Below, piece after piece: positions 15,266-24,800 of a DNA stretch of 64,000 nucleotides (positions are counted from its first letter, which is position 1; each line of letters begins with the position of its first letter). The stretch spans positions 1-64,000 of the forward strand of contig JABHCC010000063.1 of NCBI GenBank assembly GCA_018669475.1. The letters run 5' to 3'. Position numbers and translations under genes: made by a program. The stretch is from Bacteroidota bacterium (GTDB lineage: Bacteria; Bacteroidota; Bacteroidia; Bacteroidales; UBA12481). Under the pieces are notes generated by a model. It saw only the letters and a program-made list of their open reading frames with translations. It was not told the origin of the DNA and did not search any database.

Positions 15266-17341
15266 AAACGATTAACTTTTTTACTTGTTCTGGCTGTAAT
15301 AACAATTACAACTTCGGCTCAATGGAATTATTACAATCAATACGGACTGTTATCTGAGTCTGAGCTCGATGAGTTTATTGGGGAGGCATCAGGAGAACAG
15401 GCATTCAATCATATCATCGAGATGTCGGCTTATAACCGGGTAAGGCCACTTGAAGAATATGCAGGTATGTTTGAGGAATCAAAATACGTATTGCAAAAGC
15501 TGAAGGAATATGGGATTGAAAGTGCAAAGGTTGAGATAGTTGGAGAAACGAGCACGTGGAAAGGCCTGAAAGGGCGATTATGGGAAATCGAACCCCGACG
15601 GGCGAAAATTGTGGATTATGATGATTTACCCTTATTCCTGGCATCCGGAAGTAACAATGCTGATGTTGAGGCTGAATTAGTATGGATTGGGGATGGCAAA
15701 AATATTAATATGGATGCCATGGATCTCAAGGGTAAGATTGGTGTAACATCCGGTAGTTTAAGAAACCTTAACAGTCTTATGGAAAAAGGTTTATTGGGCT
15801 TGCTCAGTTTTGAATCATCCCGAACATTAATTGATCCTTTGCAAATTCCAACCGGAGGCATGAGGGGTAGTGGTTCATCAGGATTTGCTTTCAGGGTCCC
15901 ACCACGAGCCGGACATAAAATCCGTGACAGATTACTGAAAGGTGAGAAAATTAAAGTTCATGCGGAAGTAGAAACCACCAGAGTGGAGATGGATATGGAA
16001 GTGCCGACCTGTGTGATCGAAGGGACTGATCCGGGAGGGGATGAAATAATTCTTTGTGCTCACATTTATGAAGGTTATGTTAAGCAGGGTGCTAATGATA
16101 ATATTTCAGGGAGTGCGGCATTATTAGAGATGGCCAGAATGCTGCAAACTATGTACAATGATGGTCGTTTAGAGAGGCCAAAAAGGAATATTAGATTTAT
16201 CTGGATACCAGAGTTTTCAGGTACTATACCATGGGTGAACAAGCATGCTGATATCATGGAACGTACATTATGCAATATTAACCTTGATATGGTCGGACTT
16301 AAAATGATGGAGAATCAGAGTCGCCTTAATATGCACCGCACTACAATGGGAAATCCGCATTATATTAATGATGTGATGCAGTGTTACATGCGATATATCA
16401 GTGAGAATAATATTATCAGGTGTACTCCGACCGGAAGGCATCCATTTCTGAAACCAATTGTTGCACCAACTGGTACTGATGATCCTTTTGCTTACAGTAT
16501 TGAAGCTTATATTGGAGCTTCTGATCATGCTGTATTCAATGACTGGGCAGTGGGTGTTCCGGGTATTTGTTTAAATAACTGGCCAGACCATTATTATCAC
16601 ACTTCAAATGATCGTCCCTGGGTATGCGATCCTACACAAATGAAGCGGGTAGCCTTTCTGGGAGCAGCAGCAGCTTATTCTATCGCCATAGCTGATGATC
16701 AGGTAGGAGGAAAAGTGGCTGCTGAAGTGTTTGGTAATGCCCAGCATCGCATAGGACATCAGTTGACCATTTCAAGTAGAAATATTCTGGATGCTGCGGC
16801 TGATCAGCTGGCTGAAGTGTATAAAAAGGCTTTTAGCGATATGCAAGCTGTGAGTATGAATGAGCTTGAAACACTGGGAACTGTAGCTGAGCTGCTGAGC
16901 AAGGGGAAGACTGATGAGTCTTTAGAAAGTCTTTCAAAAGCACTTAAAATGATTGAAAATAACAATCTGATTGTTCTTAATAGTCAGATGAAAGCCCGTG
17001 CAGCAGCATTGGGTATCATGCCCGCTAAGATATCTGTGACTGGCTTGGAGAAGAAAGCATTAAAGATTGTTCCTGTTCTGACTTCAAAAGTGAAAGAGAA
17101 TGGATACGGCGGATATAGAACAGTTGTTACTGAGGCCATTAAGAAATACAAGGCTAAATACCCTCACAAATCTGTTGAGCGCTATTTACGCGAATTACAA
17201 TTACTATGTAGTGGAAATCATAATGCACTTGACATAAAAAAGATTATGGATGTGCAGCAACCTGCAAATGTTGAATTGCAGGATGTGATCAATTATATAA
17301 TGATTCTCGAATTAGCCGGCTTAGTGACTATCGGAAAGTAG
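15263..17341 (+). CDS. Secreted M28-type aminopeptidase-like protein with C-terminal helical domain
   Basis: A 692-residue protein with signal peptide (MKRLTFLLVLAVITITTSAQ). A PA-like insertion is followed by an M28 zinc peptidase core. Candidate metal ligands are seen in CAHIYEGYVKQGANDNISG (H and D), PEFSG (E), NLDMVG (D) and YHTSNDRP (H). The order and spacing match M28 peptidases. About 200 extra residues at the C-terminus are helical, and the last 60 (ERYLRELQLLC...LELAGLVTIGK) look like a small winged-helix-type domain, which is unusual for a secreted peptidase. The start codon is set by leader element C. Confidence 0.85.
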   Translation: MKRLTFLLVLAVITITTSAQWNYYNQYGLLSESELDEFIGEASGEQAFNHIIEMSAYNRVRPLEEYAGMFEESKYVLQKLKEYGIESAKVEIVGETSTWKGLKGRLWEIEPRRAKIVDYDDLPLFLASGSNNADVEAELVWIGDGKNINMDAMDLKGKIGVTSGSLRNLNSLMEKGLLGLLSFESSRTLIDPLQIPTGGMRGSGSSGFAFRVPPRAGHKIRDRLLKGEKIKVHAEVETTRVEMDMEVPTCVIEGTDPGGDEIILCAHIYEGYVKQGANDNISGSAALLEMARMLQTMYNDGRLERPKRNIRFIWIPEFSGTIPWVNKHADIMERTLCNINLDMVGLKMMENQSRLNMHRTTMGNPHYINDVMQCYMRYISENNIIRCTPTGRHPFLKPIVAPTGTDDPFAYSIEAYIGASDHAVFNDWAVGVPGICLNNWPDHYYHTSNDRPWVCDPTQMKRVAFLGAAAAYSIAIADDQVGGKVAAEVFGNAQHRIGHQLTISSRNILDAAADQLAEVYKKAFSDMQAVSMNELETLGTVAELLSKGKTDESLESLSKALKMIENNNLIVLNSQMKARAAALGIMPAKISVTGLEKKALKIVPVLTSKVKENGYGGYRTVVTEAIKKYKAKYPHKSVERYLRELQLLCSGNHNALDIKKIMDVQQPANVELQDVINYIMILELAGLVTIGK

Positions 17342-17409
17342 CTTGCGTATGGGAATCTGAATTTTTAGTATCTTGAAAGCTCCAAACCTGAAGCCGGGAG
17401 ATTTACAGG

Positions 17410-18423
17410 ATGACTCTGAAAATTTGTTTACGTACGTTTTTTCTCCTTATTCTATTCTGTTTAGTCGCTTGTACAAGCCGCAATGATGCTCTGATTGTGT
17501 ATGTCTCAGTAGACCAGAACTATGCTGAGCCTGTATTGAAGAAATTTGAACAGCAAACAGGAATTCGGGTTTTAGCTGTTTATGACCTGGAAGCATCGAA
17601 AACTACAGGCTTGGTAAACAGGATATTAGCAGAGAAAAAGAATCCTCAGGCTGCAGTTTTCTGGAGTGGGGAATTTGTGCAAACAATTGCTCTGAAGCAA
17701 GCGCAGCAACTTGAGCCTTATCTGTCTCCCAATGCCGCTGAAATACCGCCTCAATTTAAGGATCCTGCCGGATATTGGACTGGTTTTGCAGGGAGGGCAC
17801 GAGTATTTATTGTAAATACTGAAATTCTGGAGCCACATCAATATCCCGGATCTCTTTCCGACATGCTTAATGGTCCGGTACCAACAAAAGAAATTGGTAT
17901 TGCGCTGCCTCTGTTTGGTACAACTCTGACTCAGGCGGCAGCATTATATACCATCTGGGGGGCTGAAAAGACTGATCTTTTTTTCAAACAGATAGAAGAA
18001 AGTGATATTCAAATTCTTAACGGTAATTCCAGTGTCAGGGATTATGTAAGCCAGGGTAAACTTAGTTTTGGACTCACCGATACAGATGATGCATGCAGTG
18101 CTATTGAAAAGGGAAAACCAGTACGAATGATTATACCTGACCAGGATTCTTTAGGGACTCTGGTTATACCAAATACTGTCGCATTGATTAAAGGAGGACC
18201 AAATCCTGAATTGGGAAAAAAATTCATTGATTATTTGCTGCATCCAACAACCCTGAATGACCTTATTGCTTCTGGCTGGTGTCATGTGCCATTGCGCAAG
18301 GCTGATGAATCTCCATCCTGTATGGAGACGGATACTATTCTTGCTTTTAAGGTAAATCTTGATAGTATCTATACAAATTATGTAAGACATCGGAAAGCTC
18401 TGAAGCAGCAATTTTTAAAATGA
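17410..18423 (+). CDS. Iron-type ABC importer substrate-binding lipoprotein
   Basis: A 337-residue lipoprotein (FCLVACTS) with the FbpA-like two-lobe fold. YVSVDQNYAEPVLKKFEQQTG is the classical start of these binding proteins, followed by a NPQAAVFWSGE segment and PLFGTTLTQAAALYTIWG. Homologues bind Fe(III) or other small ligands such as thiamine or phosphonate. Its gene is followed by a matching permease and ATPase. The last codons are QQFLK, and the TGA stop (18421-18423) is supplied by leader element D, whose micro-ORF ATG overlaps it. Confidence 0.88.
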   Translation: MTLKICLRTFFLLILFCLVACTSRNDALIVYVSVDQNYAEPVLKKFEQQTGIRVLAVYDLEASKTTGLVNRILAEKKNPQAAVFWSGEFVQTIALKQAQQLEPYLSPNAAEIPPQFKDPAGYWTGFAGRARVFIVNTEILEPHQYPGSLSDMLNGPVPTKEIGIALPLFGTTLTQAAALYTIWGAEKTDLFFKQIEESDIQILNGNSSVRDYVSQGKLSFGLTDTDDACSAIEKGKPVRMIIPDQDSLGTLVIPNTVALIKGGPNPELGKKFIDYLLHPTTLNDLIASGWCHVPLRKADESPSCMETDTILAFKVNLDSIYTNYVRHRKALKQQFLK

Positions 18424-18523
18424 ACCGAGCATGACAAAAGGAAAAATACTTTAACACACACGCAGATGATTGTTTTTGTTGTGCGAGCTCCATCCGACAA
18501 ATAGAAATGAATATAAACGGATG
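18420..18523 (+). repeat. Leader element copy D, inside the ABC operon
   Basis: A full-length copy (104 bp). Its first ATG (18420) overlaps the TGA stop of the binding-protein gene (ATGA), giving MNRA-stop, then MTKGKIL-stop, then MIVFVVRAPSDK-stop. It ends on ATG 18521 of the permease gene. CATCCG 18491-18496 can pair with CGGATG 18518-18523. It lies inside a transporter operon, so it cannot be just a promoter region. Confidence 0.88.
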
Positions 18524-20107
18524 AAATCAGTAAAGAGAAAGAGAATAGTTCAGTTTATTAAAACCAGTAGTCCCTGGTTAATATATGCCTTATTACTGAT
18601 TGTTCCTTTGCTGTTTCTTGCCGTACAAAGTCTGGTTGATATGTCATCAGCAGAAGAAAGTGTTTTCCAGAACTGGATCTCAGTACGAAGTATGAATCTG
18701 CTGTTTGACAGTATATTATTAGCTTGTTTGGTCTCAGTTTTTGCGATGCTTATTTCGCTTCTCTTTGGTTTGCTCGTCTATACCAGGTGGTCAGGATTCA
18801 TCAGAGAGATGAAATGGATACTACTTTTTTTCGCTGTAATTCCCCCTTACGTTCAGGCTTCAGTGTGGTTAGATGTTTTTTCTCTCTTCGGATGGCCCAC
18901 GCAAGGATTATTAATCAGTTTTTGGGTTCAGCTACTAAGCTTGCTGCCACTTTCTCTATTAATGGTCATTTATGGTTACCAACAAGTGCAAACTGATGTA
19001 ATTGAAGCTGGTAGATTATTGTCTTCTGATCAGCTTGTGCTGAGAAAAATAATTTTACCAGCTGTAAAACCTTTTGTGATTACTTCGGGTGGAGTATTAT
19101 TCGTTTTTAGCCTGCTTGATTATACTATCCCTACCATTTTTCAGTATCCGGTTTATTCATTGGAGATTCTGGAAGAATTTGCTGCAACCGGCCAGGTTTT
19201 GTATCCCTTCCTGAAATCCATAATATTGATGCTCATTATAGTTCCAGTATTAGTAGGATCAGCTTATTGGTTTATTAATATGAATGCCAAGCCCTTGCAA
19301 AGTAATTTATCAGCTGGCGTTAAGCTGAAGTTTTCTTTGCTTGTGAAATTTGGCCTTAGTTTGTTGTGTTTACTGCTGATCCTGGTCTTTCTGATCCCAA
19401 TCTTCGATCTGTTTTTCCGAAGCGGGTCCCTGATTGAAGTTCCCACTGCTTTGCAAGATAATATGAGGATACTGATTCACTCTGTTCATATGGCTTTTTG
19501 GTCCTCTTTTGCTATGATCGTGTTGGCATATTGGCTGCTAAGTACGATTCGATCCCTGAATCTTTTTGCATGGCTGATAATTTTGTTGCCTTTATGTGTA
19601 CCACAGGCTTTGAGTGGACTGAGTTTGTCAGTGTTTTGGAACCAGTCATTTTTTCATCAGGTTTACGGATCAAATTTAATGCTCATACTGGTGAATATCA
19701 TTCGCTTCGGACCAATAGCTGTTCTGATTTTGTATTTATTCAAATCGCGAATTTCAGAAAATTTGGTGGAAGCAGGTAAAGTATATCAGGCAAACAGATT
19801 CAGGAGATTTCGACAACTTGATTTACCTCTGCATCTGCCGGGAATTATTACAGCATTTTTATTACTATTTATTCTCAGTCTGGGTGAAGTAGGAGCTAGT
19901 ATAGCAGTGATTCCGCCAGGTGGAGAAACATTGTCAATACGGATATTTAATTACTTACATTATGGTGCAGGGGAAGTAGTTAGCGGGATTTCACTATCAG
20001 TATTCGCTCTGCTTCTATTAGGGTATTTTCTACATCTGTTATACAGAAAAACAAAGGGCACAAGAAGTACCCAGGGTAGTTCATCAATAAAGACAACTGA
20101 AAGTTAA
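18521..20107 (+). CDS. Iron-type ABC importer permease (two fused halves)
   Basis: The start is ATG 18521 (MKSVKRKRIVQF), which coincides with the end of leader element D; the longer frame from 18470 would translate the element itself. About 528 residues form about 12 membrane helices, arranged as two FbpB-like halves. Each half has a loop with the EAA-like consensus: EAGRLLSSDQLVLRKIILPAVKP near the first third, and EAGKVYQANRFRRFRQLDLPLHLPG near the C-terminus. The two EAA loops contact the ATPase. Forms a complex with the adjacent binding protein and ATPase. Confidence 0.9.
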   Translation: MKSVKRKRIVQFIKTSSPWLIYALLLIVPLLFLAVQSLVDMSSAEESVFQNWISVRSMNLLFDSILLACLVSVFAMLISLLFGLLVYTRWSGFIREMKWILLFFAVIPPYVQASVWLDVFSLFGWPTQGLLISFWVQLLSLLPLSLLMVIYGYQQVQTDVIEAGRLLSSDQLVLRKIILPAVKPFVITSGGVLFVFSLLDYTIPTIFQYPVYSLEILEEFAATGQVLYPFLKSIILMLIIVPVLVGSAYWFINMNAKPLQSNLSAGVKLKFSLLVKFGLSLLCLLLILVFLIPIFDLFFRSGSLIEVPTALQDNMRILIHSVHMAFWSSFAMIVLAYWLLSTIRSLNLFAWLIILLPLCVPQALSGLSLSVFWNQSFFHQVYGSNLMLILVNIIRFGPIAVLILYLFKSRISENLVEAGKVYQANRFRRFRQLDLPLHLPGIITAFLLLFILSLGEVGASIAVIPPGGETLSIRIFNYLHYGAGEVVSGISLSVFALLLLGYFLHLLYRKTKGTRSTQGSSSIKTTES

Positions 20108-20109
20108 GC

Positions 20110-20766
20110 ATGATAGAAATTCGGGAAATATCAAAGAGTTTCAGTAATCGTCAGGTTTTAAACCAGATCTCACTTCAAATAGATGATGGAGAAACAATCA
20201 TTCTCATGGGAGCATCCGGGAGTGGAAAAACAACTTTGCTCAGGCTAATTGCAGGATTGGAAATGCCTGATCATGGTACCATTCTGTTTGACAGGGTGAT
20301 TATGTCAGAGCCTGGTTTTGTTCAGCAAGCACAACACAGGAGAATTGGTTTTATATTTCAACAGCCAGCTTTGTGGCCACATCTGACCGTGAAAAAGAAT
20401 GTTCTGTTTGGAAACAAGAGTGTAAAATCGGAGCGAAACAAAGTCTTTATCGAGTTAGCTGAATCATGTAGATTATCAGAGTTCATAAATAAATATCCTG
20501 CTGAACTATCTATGGGCGAGCAAAGAAGGGTTGCATTAGCGAGAGCACTGGCAGCTAATCCATCCTATGTTTTTCTTGATGAGGCACTTGTCAATCTTGA
20601 TCTAAGCATGCAACATGATATGATCAGTTTTCTGAAAGCTCAGCAACAGTTGAAAGGCTTTTCATTAGTCTACGTTACTCATCAAATAAATGATCTGAAA
20701 CAAATCCACGGCAGACTTCTGACATTACACAAGGGGCTCCTCGTTAATGAAAAAAGCGACGAATGA
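20110..20766 (+). CDS. ABC importer ATPase
   Basis: A 218-residue ABC ATPase. Walker A is GASGSGKTT, the Q-loop sits in FQQPALWPHLTVKKNV, the signature is LSMGEQRRVALARAL, and Walker B is YVFLDEA followed by an H-loop in VTHQIND. It starts 2 bp after the permease stop. The signature reads LSMGE, close to the canonical LSGGQ. Together with the binding protein and permease it forms an importer; the iron assignment comes from the binding-protein family and is an inference. Confidence 0.95.
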   Translation: MIEIREISKSFSNRQVLNQISLQIDDGETIILMGASGSGKTTLLRLIAGLEMPDHGTILFDRVIMSEPGFVQQAQHRRIGFIFQQPALWPHLTVKKNVLFGNKSVKSERNKVFIELAESCRLSEFINKYPAELSMGEQRRVALARALAANPSYVFLDEALVNLDLSMQHDMISFLKAQQQLKGFSLVYVTHQINDLKQIHGRLLTLHKGLLVNEKSDE

Positions 20767-21791
20767 GAAGGTCAATATCCATATCTAATTTGCTGGTACT
20801 GTTAATCGCAATGGTTCTGTTATTTGTAGGTATTCGATATATACTCAACCAACCTGAGCGCCATAGAAGCACTCCATCTGATTGGCAAATATGGTTTCCT
20901 GAATTTGATGTCAATGCAATGGCCGAACAGGATTCTGTCTTATGGATAGGGGGTAAAAAGGGGATCAGAGGCTTGAATATTTATAGTGAGCAGGAAGTTT
21001 TCCTACCGGATGGAGGGCAGGATCTAAAGTATGTAAGCGGTTTGGCGACTGACTCTGCAGGTCAGCTATGGATTGCTCATGCTAATGGCTTATGTCTTAT
21101 CCGGGGAGAGAATATGTTGAGTTTCGATATGGAGGATGGACTCCCGGATAATCGTGTAAATACAGTTTACTGTGACCGATCGGGACGTTTGTGGATTGGT
21201 ACATGGGGAGGTGCTGCCTGGCTTGATAATGACCAGTGGGTAAAAGTAAACGGAGACCCCGGATTAATCCATCCGATGGTTAATGTGATATTTCAGGATC
21301 AGAGTTATGGGATGTGGTTTGGTTCATATGTGGCTCCCCGGGGAGGACTTAGTTATTTAAATAGTGGTAATTGGTATCATTGGTCGACCGACAATGGTTT
21401 GCCACACCCAAATGTCACTTCTATTATTCAGAATAATGATAATATTTGGGTAGGAACAGGATTATACAACCGTGGTGGAGCTATGCGAATTGAATTAAGC
21501 GGCAAGAATCCGGAATTACTAAAAACAAGTGTGCTAAACAGTCGCGATGGTCTGGCAGGTGACAAAGTCAGATCTTTGTTTGCTGATGCCAATGAAAACA
21601 TATGGTTTGGATTTGAGTATAGCGGAATCTCTGTGTTGAAACATAAAGATTTTCACAACATTTCACACAAACAGGGTTTATCGAATAATGAAGTCAAATG
21701 TTTTCTTAAGAATCCCAGGGGATTGTGGATTGGTACGCGAAAAGGCCTGACTCTAATCGAAGCTCTTGCATTGCATCGTCTGATGGAATAA
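20763..21791 (+). CDS. Membrane-anchored ligand-sensor-type propeller protein (Reg_prop repeats)
   Basis: A 342-residue protein with one N-terminal membrane anchor (LLVLLIAMVLLFVGIRYIL). The exterior part consists of repeats of the two-component-regulator propeller type: LWIGGKKGIRGLNIY, LWIAHANGLCLI, LPDNRVNTVYCDRSGRLWIG, NIWVGTGLYNRGGAM, NIWFGFEYSGISVL and LWIGTRKGLTLIE. In full sensors such propellers precede a histidine kinase; here no kinase or other signalling domain is present. The start overlaps the ATPase stop by 4 bp (ATGA), so it is coupled to the importer operon and could sense or modulate transport. Confidence 0.87.
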   Translation: MRRSISISNLLVLLIAMVLLFVGIRYILNQPERHRSTPSDWQIWFPEFDVNAMAEQDSVLWIGGKKGIRGLNIYSEQEVFLPDGGQDLKYVSGLATDSAGQLWIAHANGLCLIRGENMLSFDMEDGLPDNRVNTVYCDRSGRLWIGTWGGAAWLDNDQWVKVNGDPGLIHPMVNVIFQDQSYGMWFGSYVAPRGGLSYLNSGNWYHWSTDNGLPHPNVTSIIQNNDNIWVGTGLYNRGGAMRIELSGKNPELLKTSVLNSRDGLAGDKVRSLFADANENIWFGFEYSGISVLKHKDFHNISHKQGLSNNEVKCFLKNPRGLWIGTRKGLTLIEALALHRLME

Positions 21792-21878
21792 TGCCGGGTA
21801 ATGCTATTTAATTCAATTCTTTGCTTTATTACTGGTTTTGTATAACTTACAGCTCCCTAACCAACCTAAGCGAATACG

Positions 21879-24800
21879 ATGAAAAACAAAGCTGCCTCTG
21901 AATCGCAGTTTGACTCGAAAACATTGCCAAAAACAATTTGGCAGTTAGTAATGCTGGTTATTCGTTTCATTCCAGGTGAGTTCAGACGATTCCTTCCCCG
22001 TTCACTTACTATTGGTGGTATCATCATGCTCGTTCATACCTTTCTAATGGTGAGAATGAATGAGGGTTTCGGCGCAAGTGGTGGAGTGATCAACCCCTTC
22101 AGGCCAAACTTCCTGAGGAATGCTATTGGTTGGTTTCTTGACTCGGTTTTAGCAGTTCAGGGACATTTTTGGTCGAGTATTATTTTCTATGCATTATTGA
22201 CTGCAGTGATAACTCTGCTGTTCAGTGGATTTAAAAAATTCGGTGGTTTTAAGCGATTCAAAGGAATGATTTTCGGTCGTTTTGCCGGTATTTTCAGATT
22301 GTTTAAGGAGAAAAGTCAGAAAAGGATCATACTTGCTCTCACCGGATTGGCTATTGCCAGTATTTTGAGTTTTATCTGGCGGAACGCATTGGTTAGCCTG
22401 ATGTTTTTATTTATCATAATGAGGGGCATGGTCATCATGCAAAAGGGAGGTCTTTTTCATCTTTTGACCAAGGTTGTTCGCTATGATTTCAATCGATGGT
22501 TCAGAAATAAGGACACTGATCCGGAGAAGTTCACATTTGAAGATTCAACACTATTATATCAGGGTATTTCAATGGCAATGATGATAACCGCCTTACCCTG
22601 GCTTGAAAGTTATGGTCTGATCATCGGAGCGATTGCCATTATTGCCATTCTATTCTTAAAAAACCGGAGCAGGCAACCTCAGGTAGCTGGATTGTTGCTC
22701 TTTCTGATTCTGACAGGTGTCGGGATACTTATTGTCTCTGGTGTGGCATTTGCTGATGACGGCGGATGGATTGAAGGCGGAGGTAATTTCAGAGACTGGC
22801 TTCTAAGCGATGGAGCCAAAAGGGCCATTGCATTAGGCTTAACAGCAGGAATGGGCGGCCTGTTTGGCCCCATACTAGTGAATATTTTGAATAATTTGGG
22901 TTTAGGACTTGTTCCTGGTGGTGGTGTTGGTGGTGGAACCGGCCCTGGAGGAGATCAGACTTTGAACGATCCTCTTAAAAATAATACTGATGATCTAAAA
23001 ACAGAAGAAACAGAAGAAACTGAAGAGGAGGAGGAAGAGTCAGATTTCTTTTTAAGTATACAAGGCCAGCGGGGTGTTCTGAATGCTGACGGTAAAGATT
23101 CAATATGGTTCTTTGCCAAGGTACATTCCTCAAACCCTGAAGTAGATCCTGCAGTGTTAAATGCTAAAACCCAGGGTATACATTTTGATTTTTCTGGTCC
23201 CGGAGATGACTGGATTCAAGCCGGTGGACAGCAATACTCTCAGGGCCATAAGGTTATCCAGGTACGTGCTTTGGCTCCTGAATCTGCCGATCCGGAGGAG
23301 GATGTGAGTGTAACGATATCAGCTGCAAGCGGTGGAGAACATGATTCGGTTTCATTCAGGCTTAAAGTCGTGTACCGGCCTGTATTGGAACTCTCATTTG
23401 ACGGACCATCAGGTATTCGGCCTGATGGACAGAATTCAACTAATCTGGAGGCTAAAATCCGCTTTTTCCCAGATAATCCTGATCTGGAAGCAGAAGTAGC
23501 CGACTCAATTGGCTTTCACGACGATAGTGAATGGGTCAATTTAGGTGCCATTACATCCGGGAGCGGACAAAAATCCTGCGTCCTGACCGCTTATCCGGCA
23601 GGAGGAGATTTTAGTCAGGAACAACCTGAGACAATAAGTATCAGAGTACTTGCACATTACAAAGATGATACCTTAGAGAAAACTATCGATCTTGCTCTAA
23701 ATGATCTGGATGCCTGGATCGAAATAAAGATTGATCAGGCCAGCCTGCCTGTATATAAGAAACAGGAAACTTATGTCCATGCCAGAGTTATGCTCCAGGC
23801 AGGAAGTGAGGCAGTAAATTCTGAAGAGCTAACTCAGACCCTGCAGATCCGGGAGGCTGGTGAAGAAGGTGATTGGCTTGTTGCCAGTCAGCCCGGAATC
23901 AGTTCTGAAGAGTTGTACTTTACCGTTTATGCCTGGTATCCTTATGAGGATGCCGGTGAAGAGGTTCCATCTGAGAATAAATTGACCGTATATACAGATG
24001 AAGGAGATAAACCTCTGGATGCTGAAGTAGTTATCTCTTTGATTCCATATCCCGAAGGACAACTTGTGGTAACTGAACCGGATGAAGCTTTGCGTCCGGA
24101 TATTGAACAAATAGTTCAGGTAAAAGTGGGAATTGAATTAATTCCGGATGATGAGGAGATAGATAAAGAAAAGATATTATCCAGCCTTTTGCTCGATCTT
24201 GTAAATGATCAGGATAGCTGGTTGGTTCTGTATGAAGGTGTTCAGGACGGAGAGGAAATGGTTTTTGATATAGGTTGTGAGAACCAAAGCGGTGAAGAAA
24301 GTGCTGAACCTCCTGATTCCAGTCAGGTTAAAATTAGCGGATCTGTTTTTGGTAAGGATCTGGAAGAAATAATTAGTATTGACCTTGAACCACTTCCCCT
24401 GCCAGAGATTAATATTGTTACCGAAAGATCTGAAAATACTGCTAATCCTAATGATTCAATTTATCCTGACGGGGATGATTTTATCAGTTTGCTTGCATCA
24501 TTGACAATGGAAGGGGAGATTGAAGGTGTTAACCTGGAGGAACTGACAGAAAATTTGGTTTTTGAACTTTTGGGATCTGCCGGATCCTGGATTGAGCTTT
24601 CAGAGGAAGCTTTTGAAGGAGGAGGTGAGCCTGTGAAATATGTTGATGTTTTTGGGCTTTTAAAATCCGCAGAGGAAAGAAAGAAAGGTCCGGCTACAGT
24701 CGTCATTAAGGTGCAAGGTGAATTGGCAGGCAGGGAATTCTCAAAGGACAAGGAAATCAAATTGATTCAGGTACCTGAGTTAGAGCTCGATTATCAGTAC

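Noticed and set aside
18470-18520. Upstream start of the permease gene at 18470
   Set aside because: It would translate leader element D; the conserved end of the element puts the start at 18521, matching the three other copies.
5415-18523. Leader elements as insertion sequences or MITEs
   Set aside because: No terminal inverted repeats or target duplications were seen, there is no transposase, and all four copies are in the same orientation relative to the gene they precede.
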